From Actinomycetospora chibensis (lineage in GTDB: Bacteria; Actinomycetota; Actinomycetes; Mycobacteriales; Pseudonocardiaceae): a DNA stretch of 64,000 nucleotides. Position numbers and translations under genes: made by a program. The notes beneath the pieces are model-generated. The model searched no databases, had not been told where the DNA came from, and saw nothing but the letters and a program-made list of their open reading frames with translations. Each line of letters begins with the position of its first letter. Position 1 is the first letter of the stretch. Of this stretch, positions 1 through 8,770 are shown one piece after another. The DNA is taken from assembly GCF_028737215.1 (NCBI RefSeq), contig NZ_JAQZAM010000002.1, forward strand, positions 186,001 to 250,000, in the 5' to 3' direction.

Positions 1-1356
1 GCCGTCCGGGACGCACAACGGGGACAGCGGCGGGGTCACCACGTCGAACCCGTAGCGACGGGCGCCGGCGGTGAGCACCTGGTTCAGCGCGGCGTTCCGG
101 TCCGCCAGCAGCTGAATCTCCCCGGGGGTGAGGCCGGGGTACTGCAGCGGGCCGCGCACGGTGGCGCACTGCGCGTCGGGGCGCAGGACGTCGTAGGAGG
201 TGATGACGACGACGCGGGGGTGCGACGGCAGCGTCGCGAGGTCGGCGAGCAGGTCGGCGTAGTCGCGGTCGAAGGCCGCCAGCCGGTAGCCGAACTCGCC
301 GGCGGTGAAGTTGTCGGCGCAGTCCGCCGCCGCGTAGCAGTAGCCGATGAGGTCGGTCCAGTTCAGGTCGTTGGGGCCGACGGCGACGGCCACGAACGCC
401 GGGTCCTCGACCTGCTTGAGCCGCCCGATCTGCGGCGGAACCGTCACCCCGCCCGCCTGCTGCGGACCGCGCAGGCCCGTGGAGATGCGCGCCCCCGAGC
501 AGGCGAGGTTGAGCACCTCGTCGCCGATCGCCGTCGAGATCTGGTGGGCGAGCGAGTCGGTGCTGCGGGCGCAGGCGACGTCCTCGGCGGGGGCGCCCGG
601 GGCGAGCGGTCCACCGAGCCGGGCCACCCGCGAGTCCCCGATCACGACGCCCCGGACCCCGGAGACGGTGGGCCCCACCGGGGACGGGGTGACGTGGTGG
701 GCGCCGGTGAGGTCGGTGAGCGAGCGGGCGTCGCGCAGGCCCTGGGCCCCGGCGACGGCCAGCACGCCGCTGACACCCCACACGACGAGGGCCGCGGCGA
801 GCGCCACCACGGTCGAGCGCGTGAGCGTCCGCGAGAGGCGCCGGGCGACGACCGCGGGCCGCGCGCCGGCGCCCGAGCGGCGCACGGTGAACCGCAGCAT
901 CGCGAGCACCCGCAGCGAGCCGACGAGCCCGCAGATGCCGAGCACGACCGCGACCAGGATCAGGGTGGCCCAGCCGTACCAGTGCTCGAAGCCGGTGACG
1001 ATCGCCGCGAGCGCGTCCGCCGGGCTGCGTCCCTGCGCGAGCGCGGCCACGGCGTCGCCCGCGGTCTCGTTGCGCTGTACCGGGCCGATCGTCAGCTGCG
1101 GGCGCAGCGGCCCGTAGATCGCGACGTCGGGGACGTCGAGGCTGGTGTTGCCGATCTGGACGATCCGCGGCGGGCCCGACACCGTCGCCGTCGGCGCCTG
1201 GGCCCCGACGCTGAGCTGCTGCCCGAGCACCTCCACGTCCTGGTGGGGCGTGAGCGTCACGGCCGCCCAGACCCCGCCGACCACGCTCGCGACGACCAGC
1301 AGGAGCGTCACCGGCGAGCGCAGCTCACGCGTCCATCCGCGCAGGTGACCCGCCAT
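1..1356 (-). CDS. Membrane-anchored SGNH/GDSL hydrolase (C-terminus outside the window)
   Basis: The gene starts at ATG 1356 and runs off the left edge, so 452 codons are visible and the stop is missing. A hydrophobic segment near the N-terminus (about residues 13-32) and a second around residues 125-150 suggest a membrane anchor with an extracellular loop between them. The downstream domain shows SGNH block I (VVIGDSR, about residue 237, with the nucleophile serine) and block III (VAVGPNDLNW, about residue 327). The SGNH family hydrolyses esters or acts as O-acetyl transferase/esterase, and anchored actinobacterial members usually act on cell-surface glycans or lipids. The substrate cannot be told from sequence. 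The large plus-strand open frames over this region are shadows. Confidence 0.8.
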   Translation of the reverse strand, partial: MAGHLRGWTRELRSPVTLLLVVASVVGGVWAAVTLTPHQDVEVLGQQLSVGAQAPTATVSGPPRIVQIGNTSLDVPDVAIYGPLRPQLTIGPVQRNETAGDAVAALAQGRSPADALAAIVTGFEHWYGWATLILVAVVLGICGLVGSLRVLAMLRFTVRRSGAGARPAVVARRLSRTLTRSTVVALAAALVVWGVSGVLAVAGAQGLRDARSLTDLTGAHHVTPSPVGPTVSGVRGVVIGDSRVARLGGPLAPGAPAEDVACARSTDSLAHQISTAIGDEVLNLACSGARISTGLRGPQQAGGVTVPPQIGRLKQVEDPAFVAVAVGPNDLNWTDLIGYCYAAADCADNFTAGEFGYRLAAFDRDYADLLADLATLPSHPRVVVITSYDVLRPDAQCATVRGPLQYPGLTPGEIQLLADRNAALNQVLTAGARRYGFDVVTPPLSPLCVPDG

Positions 1357-1443
1357 TCGGCCCCCTCCGCGCGTCGGTGTCGTCGTCCGGCTCTCCAGCC
1401 GTACAGGACCGACCCGGCCCCCGTCACCGGGGCGGAGGTCACG

Positions 1444-2817
1444 TCACCGCGGTGACCTCCGACGCCGTTGCTCCAGACGGGCCAGCACCGCGGCCGCGAG
1501 GACGGCGACGACGAACGACGACAGCGACGCGGACAGCCACGACGGCGGCGCGAACCCGATCGCCTCGCGCAGCAGGGTCCAGGCGTCCGACCAGACGGGC
1601 GCACCGCCCGGGTTGATCAGCTGGTAGACCACCAGCCCGACCACCCAGGCCACGACCATCATCGGGCGCGACGGCGCCCAGCGGGAGAGGTCGGGCGGGG
1701 TGCCGCGGCGCACGAGCGCGTCGCCGACACCGACGCCGAGCAGGGGCACGAACACCGAGCCGATCACGGCGAGGAAGACCGCGTAGTCGTCGATCGTGAC
1801 GCCCAGGGCGAGCACGGTGATCACGGTCCCGATCGCCAGGCACAGCACCCGGCGGTCGGCGCGCGGGGCGAGGTTCTGCACCGAGACCGCGGTCGAGTAG
1901 ACGTTCGCGAACGACTGGTCGGTCTCGCGGGCGGTGAGCACGAGCAGCGCGACCAGCCCGAGGGGCGCGGCGAGCATCGGGGCGAACACCTCGTCGCCGT
2001 TGCCCCCGACCAGCGCGAGTGCAGCCAGGCCCACGACGAAGCAGAGGATCTGGGTGACCCCGTAGCCGACGGTTGCGGACGTGAACGCCGTCGAGACGCG
2101 CCGCGAGTGGCGCGAGAAGTCCGAGGCCACCGGGATCCACGACACCGCGACGGCGATCGCCGCGTCGGTGCCCGCCCAGAACCCGGCCCAGGAGCCGCCG
2201 GTGGCGGCGAGGTCGAGCTCGGGCCGAGTGAACAGCCACCAGGAGAGGTAGGCGACCGAGATCGCGACGAGCACCGTCACCACCCGCCGGAGCAGGCGCA
2301 GCATCCCGAGCGGGCGCAGCGTGAGCACGGTCGTGACGACCCCCGCGCCCAGCACCCACGCCCACGTCGGCCCGCCGAGCGCGAGCGTGCCGGCCTGGGC
2401 GATGACGACGAGCTCGAACGTGCCCCAGCCGATGAGCTGCACGACGTTGAGCACCGACGGGATCCAGGACAGCACCCCGCCGAACAGGCCGCGCAGCAGC
2501 ACCATCGCCGGGGCACCGGTGGCCGCACCGGGCATCGCGGAGAGCCCGACCATCGCGCTGCCGATCACCGTGCCGACGACCGTGGCCACGATCGCGGCGG
2601 TGACCGTCAGCGGAGGCGCTCCCGCCGGCTCCAGGACCGCGAGCACCCCGGCGAAGCCGAGCAGGCTCACCCCGAGGTTGGCCCAGAAGGCGCCCTGGTC
2701 GAGGAAGCCCAGGGTCTTCGGCACCGGGCCGTCGAGGGTGGGGGCGACCTCGGCGGGGGCCCGGCCCGCGGCGGTGCCGCCGGGAGCGGGCCCTGAGACG
2801 GACGGCGACGTGCTCAC
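1444..2817 (-). CDS. NCS1-family permease under TPP riboswitch, probable thiamine-precursor (HMP) transporter, CytX-like
   Basis: A 457-residue, strongly hydrophobic protein with about 12 membrane segments and the layout of the NCS1 (cytosine/purines/thiamine/allantoin) permeases. The N-terminal GAFWANLGVS stretch and the following glycine-rich helices fit that family. The family alone gives cytosine, purine, hydantoin or thiamine-related substrates. The TPP riboswitch directly upstream narrows the choice to thiamine or its pyrimidine precursor hydroxymethylpyrimidine, as for CytX-type transporters. Start is GTG 2817. Its Shine-Dalgarno GGGAGG (minus strand, 2824-2829) lies six bases upstream, inside the 3' edge of the riboswitch. 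No thiamine biosynthesis gene is adjacent. Confidence 0.85.
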   Translation of the reverse strand: MSTSPSVSGPAPGGTAAGRAPAEVAPTLDGPVPKTLGFLDQGAFWANLGVSLLGFAGVLAVLEPAGAPPLTVTAAIVATVVGTVIGSAMVGLSAMPGAATGAPAMVLLRGLFGGVLSWIPSVLNVVQLIGWGTFELVVIAQAGTLALGGPTWAWVLGAGVVTTVLTLRPLGMLRLLRRVVTVLVAISVAYLSWWLFTRPELDLAATGGSWAGFWAGTDAAIAVAVSWIPVASDFSRHSRRVSTAFTSATVGYGVTQILCFVVGLAALALVGGNGDEVFAPMLAAPLGLVALLVLTARETDQSFANVYSTAVSVQNLAPRADRRVLCLAIGTVITVLALGVTIDDYAVFLAVIGSVFVPLLGVGVGDALVRRGTPPDLSRWAPSRPMMVVAWVVGLVVYQLINPGGAPVWSDAWTLLREAIGFAPPSWLSASLSSFVVAVLAAAVLARLEQRRRRSPR

Positions 2818-2820
2818 CTG

Positions 2821-2942
2821 CAGCCTCCCTGCGCCGGCATGATCCGGATCAGGTTCGAACGGTCGGGACCGCTGCCGCTCGTCCCCAGAAATTGGGCGCG
2901 GTGCGGCCTGGTCCCCTCTCAGCCCGGTGACCCGGACTCCCG
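2821..2942 (-). promoter_or_regulatory. TPP (THI element) riboswitch
   Basis: On the minus strand the conserved CTGAGAGG pyrimidine-sensor sequence lies at 2922-2915. The pyrophosphate-sensor sequence GAACCTGATCCGGATCATGCC-type core lies at 2856-2836, followed by GCGCAGGGAG. A weak P1 helix can be drawn between AGTC near 2937 and GGCT near 2823. These are the two hallmark boxes of the TPP aptamer, in the right order and spacing. The 3' part contains the ribosome-binding site of the permease at 2817, so ligand binding is expected to block translation initiation. The exact 5' boundary is approximate. Confidence 0.93.
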
Positions 2943-3059
2943 TGAGCGCCTCCTCGGCGCCTGCCCCGACCGTAGGTCGCCGGGCGCACGAACGCGAGAG
3001 GGCCGCCCACCGTGATCGCGGAGATCACGGGGACGGCCCTCCCGGGTCGTGCGGTCGCG

Positions 3060-4433
3060 CTAGGAGCTGATCCCCTCACGCGGGATGTTGGTGCACTGCG
3101 CAGCGGGGATGCGACCGGCGATGCACTCGGCACCGGCCTCGTTCTGCGCCTCGGTCGCGACGTTCTCGTAGTCGGAGTGGTCCGTCGCCGGGTCGTGCTG
3201 CTCGTTCGGGAAGCTGTCGATCTGGAACGTGCGGCCCTCGGGCTGGTCGTACTTCAGCGTGATCCGCAGCGCCGGGATCGGCGTCTGGTCGGACTCGCAG
3301 TTGCCCTGGTCGTCCGGGAAGAAGATGTGCGAGCGGAAGTCCTTCGAGTCGAGGTTCTCGCCGTCCCAGCAGCTCGGGTAGTCGAGGATGCGCGTGAGCT
3401 GCTCGCCCTCACCGCAGATCGGGTACTGCGCCGTGATCCGGTTCTCGTTGCCCGCCCCGGAGCAGGTGTACTTCGCGTTGACGTTCTTCCCGTCCTGCGC
3501 GCCCTGCTTCGCGTTACCCATGATCATCATAAGGTGCGTGGGCATCGGCTGGACCTCGCGGTCACCGTGGCCGTGGAACCGGAGGTCCACCGACGCCGGC
3601 TTGACGATCGAGCCGACGTTGCCGTCGAGGCTGCCGCCGTCCTGACCCTCGTCGGGGCTCGCGCCGTTGATGTCGCGCAGCACCGGCCAGAAGAAGGTCG
3701 ACCCGTCCCCGTTGGTGCAGGACGTCTGACCGTCGTCGGCGGCCTCCTGCAGGGAGTCGTCGTCGGAGTCCGCGTTGGTCGTCTGGTTGCCGACGTAGTC
3801 GTGGACGTGCTGGGCACCGTTCCGCTTGCCCGGCGCGGCCATGTAGTTGTCGGAGTTGTTGTGGTCGCTCACGCCGCAGTCGACGGCGTAGGACGCGCCG
3901 CTGAACACGCCGCCCTCGCCGATGTTGCCGTTGGCCTCGACGTCGCTGATGTCGACGTAGTCGCCCCTGTCGGCGTTGGCCGCCTCGGCACGGCCCGGGA
4001 ACGGGTCCTCGGCCTCGGCGGCCTCGACGGCCGCGCCCTCGTTGTCGGCGTTGACCTCGCCGACGTCCTCGGTCATCCCGTTGTTCTCGTCGGCGGCGGC
4101 GCGGCGTTCGTTGCCGCCCTGGTCCTGACCGTTCTCGCCCTGACCGTCCTCGCCCTGGTCGCCCTGGTCGTCCCGGCCCCCGGACCCCTGGTCGTCGCCG
4201 TTCTCGGAGCCGTCGTCGGAGGACCCGTCCTCCGAGTTCTCCTCACCGGAGTCCGAGCCCTCGTCGCTCGAGAAGGCGCTCAGGAGGCCGGAGTCACCCG
4301 AGCCCGAGCCCGAGTCCGAATCGGCGAAGGCCGAGCCGGCGACGGTGACGACACCGCCGGTGACCAGCAGCGCAGCCACGATCGCGAGGATGCGCATGGG
4401 GAGTGTTGTGCGATGTCGTCCGCGTCGGGGCAC
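3060..4433 (-). CDS. Secreted DUF1996-domain protein with acidic low-complexity linker
   Basis: 457 residues from GTG 4433, which has a strong ribosome-binding site (AGGAGG, six bases upstream); an in-frame ATG at 4397 is a weaker alternative. A signal peptide spans about residues 13-37 (MRILAIVAALLV...AFA). Residues 38-150 are rich in Ser, Asp, Glu, Gly and Gln. From about residue 184 to the end lies a DUF1996 domain with typical landmarks: the AQHVHDYVGNQ histidine cluster, FWPVLRD, the YPSCWDGENLDS motif and FRSHIFFPDD, plus several paired cysteines. DUF1996 proteins are exported and widespread in actinobacteria and fungi. No reaction is established. The gene stands alone between oppositely controlled neighbours. 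Confidence 0.88.
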   Translation of the reverse strand: MPRRGRHRTTLPMRILAIVAALLVTGGVVTVAGSAFADSDSGSGSGDSGLLSAFSSDEGSDSGEENSEDGSSDDGSENGDDQGSGGRDDQGDQGEDGQGENGQDQGGNERRAAADENNGMTEDVGEVNADNEGAAVEAAEAEDPFPGRAEAANADRGDYVDISDVEANGNIGEGGVFSGASYAVDCGVSDHNNSDNYMAAPGKRNGAQHVHDYVGNQTTNADSDDDSLQEAADDGQTSCTNGDGSTFFWPVLRDINGASPDEGQDGGSLDGNVGSIVKPASVDLRFHGHGDREVQPMPTHLMMIMGNAKQGAQDGKNVNAKYTCSGAGNENRITAQYPICGEGEQLTRILDYPSCWDGENLDSKDFRSHIFFPDDQGNCESDQTPIPALRITLKYDQPEGRTFQIDSFPNEQHDPATDHSDYENVATEAQNEAGAECIAGRIPAAQCTNIPREGISS

Positions 4434-4698
4434 GGGGAACCTCCTGACGGTGCCCGGGGCGCCGGGACGGGGGAGCTCGTCCAGGGGTCGACGCCGGGGG
4501 ACACGGGTGTCCTGGTGTGGGCGGAGCGAGGACGGCGGCAGCGAGGGGGAGCGTCGCCGTCCGGGCTCCGACGGGAGGTCACGGTAGGGACACGACCGCT
4601 GGGCCGGGGCGGACCTGAGAAAACCTGTGACTCAGCGCCGCTGGCAGGCCCGCCCAGCGCGACGAAGGGACGGTCTATGCCGCCGAACGGAGGAGTTC
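4434..4698. other. Intergenic region between divergent DUF1996 and response-regulator genes
   Basis: About 265 bases without a convincing gene. It should hold the promoters of the two divergent genes. The only clear sign is the AGGAGG ribosome-binding site of the DUF1996 gene next to 4433. No strong -35/-10 pair, repeat or hairpin is evident by eye. Confidence 0.4.
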
Positions 4699-4821
4699 AT
4701 GCGCCGCTCGCCGCACGTGGCTCTCAGGAGAGCGCCGTTGGTGAGCATCACGTTCCCGCTCGCCGCTCGCCGATTGAACTCGGACGCGGGCCGCGTCAAG
4801 CTGGGCCGCGATGAGACCTGA
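4699..4821 (+). CDS. Possible 41-residue leader ORF overlapping the response-regulator start
   Basis: ATG 4699 is preceded by a very good ribosome-binding site (GGAGG, five bases upstream). The frame runs 40 codons, ending at TGA 4819-4821, eleven bases inside the downstream response-regulator gene, whose start at 4811 has no obvious Shine-Dalgarno. The arrangement fits translational coupling or a leader peptide. The encoded peptide is basic (many Arg) and matches no family I recognise. It could also be chance. Confidence 0.35.
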   Translation: MRRSPHVALRRAPLVSITFPLAARRLNSDAGRVKLGRDET

Positions 4822-5497
4822 TCGTTATGCGGGCGCGGAGCGGGGCCGCGTGCTGTGTGTGGCCCCTTCCCATCGCACAACGAGCGTCCTCGTGGGGACG
4901 TTGCGGTCGCACGGCTTCGAACCCCAACTCCTTCGTGAGAGCTGGAGCGTCGGGGCGACGGCACGGGCCAGCGGGGCACGCGCCGTGGTGCTCGACATCG
5001 AGATGCCCGGGCTGCGGCCGGTGGAGGTGCTCGCCGACCTCCACCGCGACGCCCCGCGCACGCCCGTCATCGCGCTGACCAGCCCCGAGGCCCGGGACCG
5101 CACCGTGTCGACCCTGCGCGCGACGCAGGACGACTACCTGGTGACGCCCTTCCCCATGGAGGAGCTGCTCGCGCGGCTGCGCCTGCGGCTCGGTGACGAC
5201 CGCCCGACCGCCCAGCTGTTCCTGCGCCGCGGCGAGGTCATGGTGGACACCGCTCTCGAGCAGGTGTTCGTCGAGAGCAAGCCGGTGAGCCTCTCGCGCA
5301 CCGAGTACGCCGTGGTCGACGCCCTCATCCGGCACCCCCGGGGGCAGGCGATGTCGCAGGAGCAGCTCGTCACCCGCGTGTGGGGCGGACCGCCGACCTC
5401 GAACATCGTCGAGGTCTACATCGGCTACCTGCGCCGCAAGCTCGGCGCGGAGCGCATCCGCACCGTCCGCGGGCGCGGCTACATCCTCGAGGGCTGA
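4811..5497 (+). CDS. Atypical OmpR-type response regulator, degenerate receiver domain
   Basis: 228 residues. The C-terminal half (about 130-228) is a winged-helix DNA-binding domain with the usual LSRTEY, RVWG and YLRRKLG...RIRTVRGRGY landmarks. The N-terminal half keeps a receiver fold and the phospho-acceptor position (D62 in VLDIEMPG). The acidic pair after the first strand is replaced by Ala-Pro (VLCVAPS) and the switch lysine of the usual KPF motif is Thr (VTPF). Such receivers often work without phosphorylation. No histidine kinase is adjacent. The start is uncertain: ATG 4811 lacks a ribosome-binding site and may be coupled to the small upstream ORF; GTG 4850 is an alternative. Confidence 0.87.
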   Translation: MRPDRYAGAERGRVLCVAPSHRTTSVLVGTLRSHGFEPQLLRESWSVGATARASGARAVVLDIEMPGLRPVEVLADLHRDAPRTPVIALTSPEARDRTVSTLRATQDDYLVTPFPMEELLARLRLRLGDDRPTAQLFLRRGEVMVDTALEQVFVESKPVSLSRTEYAVVDALIRHPRGQAMSQEQLVTRVWGGPPTSNIVEVYIGYLRRKLGAERIRTVRGRGYILEG

Positions 5498-5510
5498 ACC
5501 CTCGGAGCCC

Positions 5511-7046
5511 TCAGGGTTCCAGGACGAGGTGCCCCGCACCGCGTCCCAGGACGTAGGTGGGCCAGCCCGGACCGGGACCCGTCTCGTAGGTCAGGATCCG
5601 GTCGGGCGGCTCCACCGGCGTGCGCTCCGCGTGCAGGAAGTTCAGCCGCAGCAGGAACCCCCCGACGGGACCGCTCGCGGCCAGCCGGGAGTCGACGACC
5701 GACATCAGGCGCGCACGGTCGCTGAACTGGTCGACGATGTCGCACCGGCAGGCGAACGCGAGGGTGCCGATCTCGCCGGGCGCGAGGACGCTCTGGTCCG
5801 GGGGCAGCACCCGGCCGAGCTGGGTGCCGGCTTCGATGTAGTCGGACGCGGTGGCCCAGTTCCCGAACACCGCCGGGTTCGGCCACGGCGTGCCGAGGCC
5901 GGTCTGGTGACCGACGCTGACGCCGGCGACGACCGCGAGCCCGGCGACGACGGCGCCGGTGCGCCGCAGGCTGAGGTCGGCGGCGCCGAGGGACGCCGCG
6001 AGGGTCAGCAGCGCCAGGGACGGGCAGTAGTACCAGATGTAGGACGAGACGCCCATGGCCGCGTAGGCGGCGTAGTGGACCGCGCCGGCCAGCCCCGCCG
6101 CCACGATGACGCGGTCGGTGAGCCGGCCACGGCCCGCGATCCAGCGGACCGCCGACGCCACGACCGCGACGACGCCCACGCCGACCACGAGGCCGACCAC
6201 CAGCATCGGGATCGGCCAGCGCTCGGCCATGAACAGTGGCCCGTTGCCGAAGACCTCGCCGCCGGGGAAGGCACCACTGGTCTTGATGATGAGGCTGTCC
6301 GGCACGAAGCTGCCGAGCACGAACCACGACCAGATGTGCCACGGCAACGTCACCAGCGCCCCGACGCCGATCGCGAGCACCGCCTTGCGCGGCTGGCGGG
6401 GCGCAGCGGCCACGAAGAGCACCGCGACGAGGACGACGGCCGGCAGGGCGAGGTCCGGTCGCGTGAGCACCGCGAGGCCGGTGACGATCCCCGTCGCGAC
6501 CACCCGCCGCGCGGTTGCGTAGCGCACCACCGCCACCAGCAGGGCCGCGACCAGGAACGACTCCATCCCGACGACCGAGGCGAAGATCGGCGACGAGACG
6601 ACGAGACCGACCGTCAGGACCCCGACGACGGCGCGCCGCAGACCGAGATCCCCGGCGAGCTGAGCGGCCCACACCGCCATCGCCGCCGTGGTGAGCACGA
6701 GCACCAGGCCTGCGGCCACGACCGGGCGGCCCGTGACGAGGATGCCGCCGGCGAGCAGCCAGACGTTCAGGGGCGAGGTGGCGGAGTTCGCGTCCCGGAA
6801 GGGCGTGAGGCCCCAGTGCCCGTGCTCGACGACGTTCCGGGCGTAGTCGAGCGTGATGTAGGAGTCGTCGGGCATGCCCTTGTAGGCCACGAGGAACAGC
6901 AGCCCGCCGAGCAGCCCGCCGGCCGCGGCGACGAGCGCCGTCCCCGACCACTCCCGGCGGCGGTCCACCCGCGGCGGGTCGCTGTCGACGATGGTCGGGA
7001 CGTCACGGACCGGACGGGTGCCCGTCTCGTCGAGGCCGGTCGCCAC
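5511..7046 (-). CDS. GT-C-type integral membrane glycosyltransferase-like protein
   Basis: 511 residues from GTG 7046 (GAGGAG ribosome-binding site about eight bases upstream). About ten or more membrane helices follow a short cytosolic N-terminus. After the first helix comes MPDDSYITLDYARN (D60-D61) and then SATSPLNVWLLA. This pattern, an acidic pair in the first external loop followed by a TSPL-type motif, is typical of GT-C polyprenyl-phosphate-sugar transferases, including the mycobacterial arabinofuranosyltransferases of the AftB type. The C-terminal soluble part would face outside. The sugar donor and acceptor cannot be assigned; a role in arabinogalactan, arabinan or other surface glycan assembly is inference. 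Confidence 0.72.
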   Translation of the reverse strand: MATGLDETGTRPVRDVPTIVDSDPPRVDRRREWSGTALVAAAGGLLGGLLFLVAYKGMPDDSYITLDYARNVVEHGHWGLTPFRDANSATSPLNVWLLAGGILVTGRPVVAAGLVLVLTTAAMAVWAAQLAGDLGLRRAVVGVLTVGLVVSSPIFASVVGMESFLVAALLVAVVRYATARRVVATGIVTGLAVLTRPDLALPAVVLVAVLFVAAAPRQPRKAVLAIGVGALVTLPWHIWSWFVLGSFVPDSLIIKTSGAFPGGEVFGNGPLFMAERWPIPMLVVGLVVGVGVVAVVASAVRWIAGRGRLTDRVIVAAGLAGAVHYAAYAAMGVSSYIWYYCPSLALLTLAASLGAADLSLRRTGAVVAGLAVVAGVSVGHQTGLGTPWPNPAVFGNWATASDYIEAGTQLGRVLPPDQSVLAPGEIGTLAFACRCDIVDQFSDRARLMSVVDSRLAASGPVGGFLLRLNFLHAERTPVEPPDRILTYETGPGPGWPTYVLGRGAGHLVLEP

Positions 7047-7104
7047 GTCACGTCTCCTCGGGGTCCCGTACGCCAGCTGTCGACGTCCATATCACCACGG
7101 GGGG

Positions 7105-8754
7105 CTACGGGTGCTGGTACGTGGGCGTCCAGCGGGTCGAGCGGACGAGCGCGCGCAGCTCGTCCTCGTCGCGCGTCGGTGCGACACCGTCGGCCACCGC
7201 CTGCACCGCGACCGCCACGGCGATGTCCTCGGCGACCGCGCGGACGTCGGCCCACGGCGGGAGCAGCGGGGCGTCCGCATCCCGCAGGGCGGGCGAGGCG
7301 GCGCCGAGCGCACGGGCCGCTGCGCGCATCATCCCGTCGGTGACCCGGGTCGCCCGCGCCGCGGTCACGGCGAGTCCCATCGCCGGGAAGATGTAGACGT
7401 TGTTGCACTGCGCGACGGGCACCTCGCGGTCGCCGCGGCGCAGCGGCGCGAACGGCGAGCCGGCGGCGACGAGGGCACGGCCGTCGGTCCACGCGTCGAG
7501 GTCCGCGGGCCGGGCCTCGGCGTTGGCCGTCGGGTTGGACAGCGGGAAGACGATCGGCCGCTCGACCTTGCCCGCCATCGTCCGCACGATCTGCTCGGTG
7601 AACGCTCCGGCCGCGGTCGACAGGCCGAGCAGCACCCCGACCGTGACGTGCTCGACGACGTCGGCGAGCTGCGGCAGGCCGTCGATCCCCCACCCGGCGA
7701 CGACCCCGGGGTCGACGGTGAAGCGGCGCTGGGCCTCGGAGAGGTCCTCGCGGTCGGCGGTGAGCAGGCCGCGGACGTCGACGACCCAGCAGCGGGCGTA
7801 GGCGTCCTGCTCCGAGAGCCCCTCGTCGACCATCTCCTGGGCCACCATCTCCATGACCCCGATTCCGGCCGAGCCGGCGCCGAGCATCACCACCTGCTGG
7901 TCGCGCAGCCGCGTCCCGGCGACGTCCGTGGCCCCGCGCAGCGCGCCGAGGGCGACGGCGGCGGTGCCCTGGATGTCGTCGTTGAAGGTGAGCAGCCGGT
8001 CCCGGTAGCGCTGCAGGATCGGCAGGGCGTGGGGCGTCGCGAAGTCCTCCCACTGCAGCAGCACGTCGGGCAGCTCCGCGCGGACGGCCTCGACGAAGCG
8101 GTCGACGAACTCGGTGTAGGCGTCCTCGTCGATGCGGTGGTGGCGCCAGCCCAGGTAGAAGGGGTCCTCGAGGAGCTCGGCGTTGTCGGTGCCCACGTCG
8201 AGCAGGATCGGCAGGGTGCGGGCGGGGTCGATGCCGCCGATCAGCGTGTAGAGCGAGAGCTTGCCGATCGGGATGCCCATGCCGCCGACGCCCTGGTCGC
8301 CGATGCCGAGGATGCGCTGGCCGTCGGTGACGACGATGACGTCGACCTCCTCCTGCGGCCGGTTCCGCAGCGCCTCCCGCAGGTCCTCGCGGTCCGGCCA
8401 GGACAGGTAGAGGCCGCGGGGACGGCGCCAGATCTCGGAGAAGCGCCGACAGCCCTCGGCCACCGTCGGTGTGTAGACGAGCGGGAGCGTCTCCGGCACG
8501 TGCGCGGCGAGCAGCGCGTAGAAGAGGCGCTCGTTGCGGTCCTGCAGCGAGCGCAGGTACACGTAGCGGTCGAGGTCGCTCGAGAGTCGCTGGACCTCCG
8601 ACCAGCACCGGCCGATCTGTTCCTCGAGGGTCTGCACCCCGGCCGGGAGCAGCCCGAGCAGGCCGCGCTCCCGCCGTTCCTCCGGGGTGAACGCCGTGCC
8701 CTTGGTGTGGTGGGGGTCCGCCAGCAGCCGCCGTCCTCGTTCCACGACGCCCAC
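7105..8754 (-). CDS. NAD-dependent malic enzyme (oxaloacetate-decarboxylating malate dehydrogenase)
   Basis: 549 residues from GTG 8754, the usual length of the large (SfcA/MaeA-type) malic enzymes. The N-terminal domain shows LVYTPTVAEGC with the catalytic tyrosine, followed by RGLYLSW and GIGDQGVGGMGIPIGKLSLYT. The middle carries the metal-binding ED/D region (QWEDFA) and NDDIQGTAAV. The Rossmann domain has VVMLGAGSAGIGV. The C-terminal part has FPLSNPTANAEA and CNNVYIFPAMGL. All are signature stretches of the family. It converts L-malate to pyruvate and CO2 with NAD(P)H and supplies pyruvate during growth on C4 acids or fatty acids. It is monocistronic by eye. Confidence 0.95.
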   Translation of the reverse strand: MGVVERGRRLLADPHHTKGTAFTPEERRERGLLGLLPAGVQTLEEQIGRCWSEVQRLSSDLDRYVYLRSLQDRNERLFYALLAAHVPETLPLVYTPTVAEGCRRFSEIWRRPRGLYLSWPDREDLREALRNRPQEEVDVIVVTDGQRILGIGDQGVGGMGIPIGKLSLYTLIGGIDPARTLPILLDVGTDNAELLEDPFYLGWRHHRIDEDAYTEFVDRFVEAVRAELPDVLLQWEDFATPHALPILQRYRDRLLTFNDDIQGTAAVALGALRGATDVAGTRLRDQQVVMLGAGSAGIGVMEMVAQEMVDEGLSEQDAYARCWVVDVRGLLTADREDLSEAQRRFTVDPGVVAGWGIDGLPQLADVVEHVTVGVLLGLSTAAGAFTEQIVRTMAGKVERPIVFPLSNPTANAEARPADLDAWTDGRALVAAGSPFAPLRRGDREVPVAQCNNVYIFPAMGLAVTAARATRVTDGMMRAAARALGAASPALRDADAPLLPPWADVRAVAEDIAVAVAVQAVADGVAPTRDEDELRALVRSTRWTPTYQHP

Positions 8755-8770
8755 CCTGGCCGGTGCGACG

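Noticed and set aside
220-1455. Long plus-strand open frame rich in Arg, Gly, Asp
   Set aside because: It is the antisense shadow of the SGNH hydrolase; the minus-strand frame has GDS and GPND blocks, while this one has no recognisable domain.
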